From: Chryseobacterium gleum
GTDB lineage: Bacteria; Bacteroidota; Bacteroidia; UBA10329
Length of the DNA: 39,655 nucleotides
Assembly: GCA_945903645.1 (NCBI GenBank)
Contig: CAMDOM010000032.1
Coordinates: forward strand, 1-39,655
Reading direction: 5' to 3'
The number at the start of each line of letters is the position of its first letter. Position 1 is the stretch's first letter. Under the pieces are notes generated by a model, which saw only the letters and a program-made list of their open reading frames with translations, was not told the DNA's origin and made no database searches. Position numbers and translations under genes: made by a program. Positions 34,181 through 39,655 of this stretch are shown here, piece after piece.

Positions 34181-34556
34181 AAAATGTGTAGTTAACAACA
34201 AAAGTCAGCGCGTATGTTTCTTGAAACATAGTGATGTCTTCCTGTATGCCGTCATCATCTTGCTCAAACTCCCAAATTACTTTAGCTTCATTTCCGTTTT
34301 TAGCGGAGCGCTCCAAGGCGGTAAACAATTCGGCCAGTGCTTTGGTAGTGGAAGAATTGTAATATTCCAATCGGATATGAATGGTTCGAATTGGATTTTC
34401 AGATTCTTGTATAGAGCGAAAACGCATTACAATAGGGTCGAAAAAATCCATACCTTCTTCCGGATATGACCTTCCTTCAATCATTAAAACCGATTCTTGC
34501 CGATCTAGAATTACCTTCGGGCTTCTGTCTGTTGCATCAATTGTCCACTTTTCCAT
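34173..34556 (-). CDS. SiaC-family (DUF1987) regulatory phosphoprotein
   Basis: A 127-aa cytosolic protein. The N-terminal IEGRSYPEE and the LEYYNSSTTKAL motif (about 63-74) are the family hallmark; the Ser/Thr cluster at 68-71 corresponds to the site that is phosphorylated in SiaC of Pseudomonas. There, SiaB (kinase) and SiaA (phosphatase) toggle SiaC, which activates a diguanylate cyclase. None of those partners lies in this window, so the signalling circuit here is unknown. It is convergent with tdh and overlaps it by 8 nt at the stops. Confidence 0.87.
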   Translation of the reverse strand: MEKWTIDATDRSPKVILDRQESVLMIEGRSYPEEGMDFFDPIVMRFRSIQESENPIRTIHIRLEYYNSSTTKALAELFTALERSAKNGNEAKVIWEFEQDDDGIQEDITMFQETYALTFVVNYTFFK

Positions 34557-34684
34557 GCCTAACTATTATCACGGATAAAACTACATTTTCAATTCAACCT
34601 GACAACGGCTAAGATGAAATGGAAAAGGATGGAACAAAAATGCAAGAAACAAGTACAAGTGACAATTAAAAAGAGTAAGAAGTC

Positions 34685-35542
34685 ATGTTGACAAGAACGC
34701 TATTCTCCATTTTAATTCTCCTAACTGCGATGGATTCGGCATTGGCTCAAAAATTTGAGTTAGAAAAAGGCGATACCATCAACAGGCGAGATGCAAGCGA
34801 TTTTAAGCAAGGATGGTGGAAAATTTTTAACCGTGAGGGAAAATTTAAAGGCTATACTGAAGGCCAAATTGTGGAGGAAGGAGATTATGTAAACAACAAA
34901 AAATCAGGAGTTTGGACAAAATACTATCCTGGTGGGAGTAAGAAACATGAACTCACTTTTGCGAACAATGTTGCCAATGGATTTGCTCGAATCTATTATC
35001 GCAACGGCCAATTGCAAGAAGAAGGAATTTGGCAGCAAAACAAATGGTCGGGTCAGTACAAGTATTACCATGAAAATGGCAATTTGAAGTATGACTGGAA
35101 CTACAACTCTTCGGGCAAGCGAGAAGGGGATCAGAAGTATTTCCACGAAAATGGAATGCTTCAATATTTGGGAGATTGGAAAAACGGAAATGAAGCAGGA
35201 CAGCTGCTAGAATACTACGATGATGGCTCTTTAAAAACCAAACGTTTCTTTAACGAAGGCAAGGTAGATGAGGCTAAAACCGAGAATATAGTTCAAGGTA
35301 AAACCTACGACCAGAATATCAAGAAATATACTGGTAAGCCAGCGCCAAAAGTTATGGCTCGCGGAGAAATTATTGATGGATTTAACCGTGTTATGAATGC
35401 CGATGGCTCGCTATCGAAAGAAGGAAGTTTCAAAGACAAGCGATTGATTGATGGCAAGGAACTTATCTATGAAGGCGGTAAAGTTGTGAAAGTCATTATG
35501 TACAAGGATGGCAAACGCACGGGTGAAGAAGGGGTGAAGTAG
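34685..35542 (+). CDS. Exported MORN-repeat protein
   Basis: A 285-aa protein with a signal peptide (MLTRTLFSILILLTAMDSALAQ). Then come about six to eight MORN-variant repeats with the pattern G-x-W/Q-x-x-Y/F-x-x-x-G-x-x-K/L-x-E/Y (for example KSGVWTKYYPGGSKKHEL and GQYKYYHENGNLKYDW). Databases often label such proteins as YwqK-family antitoxins, but there is no toxin here and the signal peptide argues against it. It is read 5 nt before the His/Cys-rich gene, so the two are probably co-transcribed. Function unknown; periplasmic or surface location inferred. Confidence 0.85.
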   Translation: MLTRTLFSILILLTAMDSALAQKFELEKGDTINRRDASDFKQGWWKIFNREGKFKGYTEGQIVEEGDYVNNKKSGVWTKYYPGGSKKHELTFANNVANGFARIYYRNGQLQEEGIWQQNKWSGQYKYYHENGNLKYDWNYNSSGKREGDQKYFHENGMLQYLGDWKNGNEAGQLLEYYDDGSLKTKRFFNEGKVDEAKTENIVQGKTYDQNIKKYTGKPAPKVMARGEIIDGFNRVMNADGSLSKEGSFKDKRLIDGKELIYEGGKVVKVIMYKDGKRTGEEGVK

Positions 35543-35547
35543 AAGTA

Positions 35548-35952
35548 GTGATAATCACCTCAAGAAATAAGGAACTTTTGAGATGCAGCATAGCCGTAGT
35601 CCTGTTAGCTGCGTATTTCTTGGTTTCCGGGCCATTTCGGTTGTTGCACGAATCTGTGCATCATCACCATGAAGAGCTGCATACTGAAGCCCAAGAGGCC
35701 GATGGTTGCCATCGCGCCATCTACCACGGTGAAATAGACAATTCTTGCACCCACAGGAGTCATATTCACGCGGTTGAAGTGGAATGCAGTTTGTGCAAGG
35801 CTTCGGTTTCGCGCTACTTTTTTCATCAAGATTGGCAGCATGTTGTTGCTACATTAACTCCAAATGGAGCTTTAGTTTGCACCGTTTTTTCAGGAAAAGC
35901 AGAGGCTTATTGGTCCGATAATTCCCTTCGCGGACCTCCGACTAAATCCTAG
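35548..35952 (+). CDS. His/Cys-rich single-pass membrane protein of the metal-uptake locus
   Basis: A 134-aa protein starting at GTG (35548), 5 nt after the MORN gene. One membrane segment (about 14-33) is followed by a histidine-rich stretch (His34, 38-41, 45), then Cys54, His55, His60, Cys67, His69, His72, His74, Cys80 and Cys83 (CSLCK). The C-terminus reads LRGPP, a tail also seen in small DUF2946-like proteins found next to metal-related TonB receptors. Many potential metal ligands on the exported side suggest binding of zinc or copper. I cannot name the family with confidence. Lack of an ATG makes the exact start uncertain. Confidence 0.7.
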   Translation: MIITSRNKELLRCSIAVVLLAAYFLVSGPFRLLHESVHHHHEELHTEAQEADGCHRAIYHGEIDNSCTHRSHIHAVEVECSLCKASVSRYFFHQDWQHVVATLTPNGALVCTVFSGKAEAYWSDNSLRGPPTKS

Positions 35953-36059
35953 TCGCCTGCCCAGATTTATCTGGTAAATCAAGTATTAACAAGCAAGTGG
36001 ATTATTCGCGCCTAATGGTGTCTGCCTTATTTGCTGCAACTTATTTAAAAAAATAACTC

Positions 36060-36626
36060 ATGAACCAATTCAATAAAGCAGCTTGGATGATGCCTATAAT
36101 TCTCGTTTTTACATTTTCATCCTGCGAAAAAGAAGATCCAGATCCAATTAATGAAGAGGAAATAATAACCACTCTCACCTATACGCTTACGCCTCAAGGT
36201 GGCGGTGCGGCTGTAGTATTTTCTTTTCGGGATTTGGATGGAGATGGTGGAAATGCTCCAGTTATCACTTTTGGCAATTTGGCTGCAAACACCACCTATT
36301 CGGCTACGCTGCAATTGTTAAGTGAAGTTGTTAGCCCAGCCGAGGATATTACAGTGGAGGTTTTAGAAGAAGCCGTTGATCACCAGTTCTTTTTTGCTGC
36401 TGCTAGCGCCCTAAATGCTTCAGTTTCTTACAATGACGAAGATGGTGATGGCAATCCAATTGGCGTGGCTTCAACAGTTACAACTGGTGACGCATCTTCT
36501 GGAAATCTGACTATCACTCTTCGGCATGAGCCCGATAAGTTTGCTGCTGGGGTTGCAGATGGCGATATATTGAATGCCGGTGGTGAAACAGATATTGAAG
36601 TAACGTTCAGTGTCACCATTCAATAA
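36060..36626 (+). CDS. Lipoprotein upstream of and overlapping the TonB receptor
   Basis: A 188-aa lipoprotein with signal and lipobox Cys22 (FTFSSCEKED). The residues after Cys are Lys/Asp/Glu-rich, as in the surface-export signals of Bacteroidota lipoproteins. The rest is beta-rich with Ca2+-loop-like motifs (DLDGDGG and DEDGDGNP) and HEPDKFAAG. Its stop overlaps the TonB-receptor start by 17 nt, so translation is likely coupled. It probably acts as a surface accessory of that receptor. Family not recognised beyond this. Confidence 0.8.
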   Translation: MNQFNKAAWMMPIILVFTFSSCEKEDPDPINEEEIITTLTYTLTPQGGGAAVVFSFRDLDGDGGNAPVITFGNLAANTTYSATLQLLSEVVSPAEDITVEVLEEAVDHQFFFAAASALNASVSYNDEDGDGNPIGVASTVTTGDASSGNLTITLRHEPDKFAAGVADGDILNAGGETDIEVTFSVTIQ

Positions 36627-38922
36627 GCTCGGGCTTTTTGCATTTTGGTTAATCCCTGTGCTTGGGTTTGGACAGCAATGCCAAACCACCATTACCGGAA
36701 CGGTAGTGGACGAAAGCACAGGGATACCATTGCCCTATGGAACGGTTTTTATCCAAGAATTGCAAGTTGGAGTTGCTTCCGATAGCATTGGGCGCTTTCA
36801 GTTGAAAGGACTCTGCAAAGGCCCCTATCATCTACAATTCAATCATATTGGCTGCGAAACGCATAGTGTTTTCATCGAGTTGGTAAGCGATACAACAGTT
36901 GAAATTGCCATGCATCATCACAGCGAATTGGTAGACGAGGTGGTAATTCACGACAACAAATCTGACCATACCACGCAGATGAGTTCTTCTATTAGTAGAG
37001 ATGCTATAAAGGATGAAACCAGCAAGGATTTGTCCATCATGTTAGAGCAGATGGTAGGCGTGAGCAGCATAAAAACGGGTGCGGGCGTTTCAAAACCAGT
37101 GATTCATGGGCTTTCTGGAAATAGAGTTACAATGCTAAATAATGGAATAGCCCAAAGCGGGCAGCAATGGGGCAACGACCATGCGCCCGAAATTGACCCG
37201 TTCGTGGCCGACTATATTTCTGTGGTCAAAGGCGCAAGTGCATTGGCCTATACCGGAGGGTCGCTTGGAGGCGTAGTGTTGGTGGAACCTGACGATATTG
37301 AGAATGACCCGCATTTGCATGGCGAGGTTAACTACATTTTTCAAACCAATGGATTGGGTCATACCCTCAATGCCCGATTGCAGAACTATGCAAAGTGGGC
37401 CGCATGGCGTGTTTCGGCCACGGCAAAAGTTTTTGGCGATAGACAAACACCCAATTATTACCTCACCAATACGGGCAAGCGAGAATATAATGTTGCCTTG
37501 CAAATGGAGAAAAAAATAAAGCCAAGGTGGCGAATGAAGCTTTATTACAGCTTTTTCAATACCGAAATCGGCATTCTAAGAGGTTCGCATATTGGCAACC
37601 TAACCGATTTGCAGGAGGCTTTTTTGCGGGAGGAACCTTTCTACACTAGCGATGCATTTTCGTATTCCATAAATCAGCCGCGGCAAATGGTTCAGCATCA
37701 TTTGCTAAAATTGGAAAGCCAACACATTCTAAACGAGCATCAAAGCCTCAATTTTAAGTATGGTGGCCAGTTGAACAACAGGCAGGAGTTTGATGTGCGA
37801 AGAAGTGGCCGAAGTGATTCGCCTGCGTTAAGTCTTTTCCAATGGGACCATTTTATTGAGTCGATGTATCGCCAACAGTTTGGAGAATTTTTGCAAATGA
37901 AAATTGGCGTGCAGTTTCGTTTAACCGACAACACCAACAATCCCGAAACAGGAATTTTACCGTTGCTACCCGATTATCGCGCTTATCGAGGCGCTGCAGT
38001 TGCCATACTTCAACGGGATAAAAACAAACTGCTTTATGAAATTGGTGCCCGCTACGATTTAAGCTATTTGCAAATCGTGGGTTTTTCTACCACTGTTCCG
38101 CGAACTGTTGAGCGCAACTATCATACCTTTCACAACTACGGAGTTTCGGGCGGAGTGCGCTACAAAGTGTTGCCGCAATTGAAATTGAGCCTAGATGTTG
38201 GTCATGTGCTTCGGTCGCCCGAGGTGAATGAACTCTACAGCGCAGGATTGCATCAAGGCGTGAGCGGCATCGAAGAAGGTAATCGCAATTTGAGCAGCGA
38301 GCGCTCTACCAAAGTTGTCCTTTCAGCCGATGGAGCACTTGGAAAAAAACTGTTTGTTCAAGTGCTTGGCTATTATCAATACATCTCCAACTTCATTTAT
38401 TTACAGCCTCAGCCTGAATTTCGACTTACCATTCGCGGAGCATTTCCCTTGTTTCAGTATCAACAAACGGATGCAACGTTGGTAGGAACGGATGTGCTGA
38501 TTTCGTACGAACCCATTTCCCGACTTCGAGTTATTGCCAAGTATGCGTTTCTGAGGGGCATGGATTCGCGCCAAAATCTGCCACTGATTTACATGCCGGC
38601 CAACAATCTTTTTGGTTCCATTGCCTATTCATTCAAAGATGGAAAGCAGCGAAAAAACACAGCCTTCACAATCAATGGACGCTACGTGTTTAAGCAAGAA
38701 AATCTCAACGCAGACCAAGATTATCTACCTGCTCCTGCGGGTTACTTTCTACTTGGAGCCAGCCTTAGCAGTTCTTTTTCGTGGAAAGAGGCATCATTCA
38801 AATGCTCTTTGAATGCCGAAAACATGCTGAATACCTCCTATCGCGACTATCTAAATCGCCAGCGCTACTTTGCCAACGATTTGGGCTGGAATCTCAGCGT
38901 TCGCGTCAATTATTTGTTCTAG
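36610..38922 (+). CDS. TonB-dependent outer-membrane receptor, ZnuD-like (putative zinc/metal uptake)
   Basis: A 770-aa outer-membrane receptor with GTG start (36610) and signal peptide (about 1-22, ending FGQQ). A carboxypeptidase-regulatory-like beta-sandwich (about 25-112) precedes a VDEVVI stretch that may be the TonB box, then the plug (about 125-240) and the 22-strand barrel to the terminal Phe. The plug reads SKPVIHGLSGNRV, then NDHAPEIDP with Asp190-His191, then VKGASALAYTGGSLGG. The DHA-x-x-x-D form resembles the zinc receptor ZnuD, where this Asp-His pair binds metal. Zinc or another heavy metal as substrate is therefore inference, supported by the His-rich and lipoprotein neighbours. 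Confidence 0.9.
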   Translation: MSPFNKLGLFAFWLIPVLGFGQQCQTTITGTVVDESTGIPLPYGTVFIQELQVGVASDSIGRFQLKGLCKGPYHLQFNHIGCETHSVFIELVSDTTVEIAMHHHSELVDEVVIHDNKSDHTTQMSSSISRDAIKDETSKDLSIMLEQMVGVSSIKTGAGVSKPVIHGLSGNRVTMLNNGIAQSGQQWGNDHAPEIDPFVADYISVVKGASALAYTGGSLGGVVLVEPDDIENDPHLHGEVNYIFQTNGLGHTLNARLQNYAKWAAWRVSATAKVFGDRQTPNYYLTNTGKREYNVALQMEKKIKPRWRMKLYYSFFNTEIGILRGSHIGNLTDLQEAFLREEPFYTSDAFSYSINQPRQMVQHHLLKLESQHILNEHQSLNFKYGGQLNNRQEFDVRRSGRSDSPALSLFQWDHFIESMYRQQFGEFLQMKIGVQFRLTDNTNNPETGILPLLPDYRAYRGAAVAILQRDKNKLLYEIGARYDLSYLQIVGFSTTVPRTVERNYHTFHNYGVSGGVRYKVLPQLKLSLDVGHVLRSPEVNELYSAGLHQGVSGIEEGNRNLSSERSTKVVLSADGALGKKLFVQVLGYYQYISNFIYLQPQPEFRLTIRGAFPLFQYQQTDATLVGTDVLISYEPISRLRVIAKYAFLRGMDSRQNLPLIYMPANNLFGSIAYSFKDGKQRKNTAFTINGRYVFKQENLNADQDYLPAPAGYFLLGASLSSSFSWKEASFKCSLNAENMLNTSYRDYLNRQRYFANDLGWNLSVRVNYLF

Positions 38923-39062
38923 TTCAATTGCAAATTGAGAAGTCCTTGTCTAGCACTAGAACCTTGAAGCAAACTTCAACCAAGTGCAATAGCGCGTTCT
39001 AGTGCATTTTTCTCTTGCGCAACCAAGAACTTTCAGAACTTTAACCCACAATTAACTATCCA
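38923..39062 (+). other. Structured spacer between the TonB receptor and the DUF4625 gene
   Basis: This 140-nt spacer holds three inverted repeats: TCAATT-GCA-AATTGA right after the stop (38924-38938), GCACTAGAAC/GTTCTAGTGC (38953-38962 with 38996-39005) and, nested in it, TTGAAG-CAAA-CTTCAA (38964-38979). The outer 10-bp stem is followed by five T, so partial termination is possible. Confidence 0.6.
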
Positions 39063-39655
39063 ATGCGCTTCACTATAATTCTCGTTTTTTTGGCGTCAGT
39101 TTCAATTTTTGGGTGCAGCGATGCGGATACAGAAAAACCGCTGCTCACCGATTTAAGCATAACCCCTTCACCTACTATTGGTTTGGTATGCGACCTTCCA
39201 GATTCTTCAGTGATAGAAGTGTTATCGGGCGATAGCATTGCCATTTTCATGAACGTGAGCGACAATGAACAGCTCCGCCAGTATAAGATTGATGTTCACC
39301 CAAATTTCGATTGCCATGCCCATGCCAAGCTCCAAACTGCTGATTGGTCGGTAAGCGAAGTTGTTGAACTATCGGGCACATCGGCACAGATTTCTAGAAG
39401 CATTCTCATTCCTGATAGCGCCACAGCGGGCACATATCATCTCAGTATTCAGGTGGCCGACCATTTTGGGAACTCCGTGAAAACTAATATTTACTCCATT
39501 TTGGTTTCCAATAGAACCGATACCATCGCCCCAGTATTGATGGTCATTCAGCCAAACACGCTAGACTTGGTCGTTTCCTTGAGCGATACCATCCCGAACG
39601 ACAGCATAATTTTCGTGGGTACCGTTTCCGATAATATGAATCTTGGTTTGGAGGG
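39063..39655 (+). CDS. DUF4625-type lipoprotein, 3' end cut by the window
   Basis: The frame from the ATG at 39063 stays open to the last base (197 codons visible). The lipoprotein signal ends at Cys18 (SIFGCSD). The first domain (about 28-140) has DSIAIFMNVSDNEQLRQY, then a ligand-rich IDVHPNFDCHAH (His79, Cys84, His85, His87), then IPDSATAGTYHLSIQVADHFGN. This matches the DUF4625 family of surface lipoproteins found next to TonB receptors in Bacteroidota. A second copy appears to start near residue 175 (NDSIIFVGTVSDNMNL). Inference: an accessory binding protein for the upstream receptor, perhaps binding metal. Confidence 0.82.
   Translation, partial: MRFTIILVFLASVSIFGCSDADTEKPLLTDLSITPSPTIGLVCDLPDSSVIEVLSGDSIAIFMNVSDNEQLRQYKIDVHPNFDCHAHAKLQTADWSVSEVVELSGTSAQISRSILIPDSATAGTYHLSIQVADHFGNSVKTNIYSILVSNRTDTIAPVLMVIQPNTLDLVVSLSDTIPNDSIIFVGTVSDNMNLGLE

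Noticed and set aside
34685-35542. Toxin-antitoxin system (YwqK-family antitoxin label for MORN proteins)
   Set aside because: The protein has a signal peptide and no toxin partner is adjacent; MORN repeats alone do not make an antitoxin.

Overview
The window looks like a chromosomal segment of a Bacteroidota bacterium, most plausibly Flavobacteriales or a near relative; genus cannot be settled from sequence alone. Four lines of evidence support this. Several large secreted proteins end in type IX secretion (T9SS) sorting domains of the YPNP type. Start codons follow A-rich sequence rather than Shine-Dalgarno motifs. Promoter -7 elements of the form TAnnTTTG recur 5-70 nt before genes. Locus arrangements typical of the phylum are present, such as a GT5-only starch-synthase-like gene, a DUF4270 lipoprotein and glmS divergent from panC-panD. 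No CRISPR array, prophage, insertion sequence, rRNA or tRNA was seen.

Layout. 1-11.1 kb: a 5'-cut esterase-like T9SS cargo, thiL, a 940-aa FG-GAP/UnbV T9SS cargo, a tiny exported protein divergent from an orphan sensor histidine kinase, a truncated GT-C glycosyltransferase overlapping an intact one, and a PKD-containing T9SS cargo. 11.1-19.3 kb: a 369-nt gap, a very acidic BamE-like cytosolic protein, a cystathionine gamma-synthase/lyase, an M43 metalloprotease (T9SS cargo), a CBS-pair protein, a penicillin-acylase-family hydrolase and a lamin-tail T9SS cargo. 19.3-25.8 kb: an AidB-like acyl-CoA dehydrogenase and the translation cluster rplM-rpsI-rpsB-tsf-pyrH, with an intrinsic terminator between tsf and pyrH, then kbl. 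25.9-34.6 kb: superoxide dismutase, glmS, DUF4270, GT5-like, panC, panD, a flippase-like membrane protein, an SDR-type L-threonine 3-dehydrogenase and an orphan SiaC. 34.7-39.7 kb: a MORN-repeat exported protein, a His/Cys-rich membrane protein, a lipoprotein, a ZnuD-like TonB receptor and a DUF4625 lipoprotein cut by the window end.

How genes work together. kbl and tdh, about 7.4 kb apart, give the two-step route threonine to glycine plus acetyl-CoA. panC and panD supply pantothenate. The rplM-to-tsf block is core translation. The last 4-5 kb looks like an outer-membrane metal (zinc or copper) acquisition locus, inferred from the ZnuD-like plug, the His-rich neighbour and the lipoproteins. 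Most of the window is ordinary housekeeping; the most interesting accessory parts are that metal locus, the hybrid glycosyltransferase, and the GT5-like/DUF4270/glmS operon.
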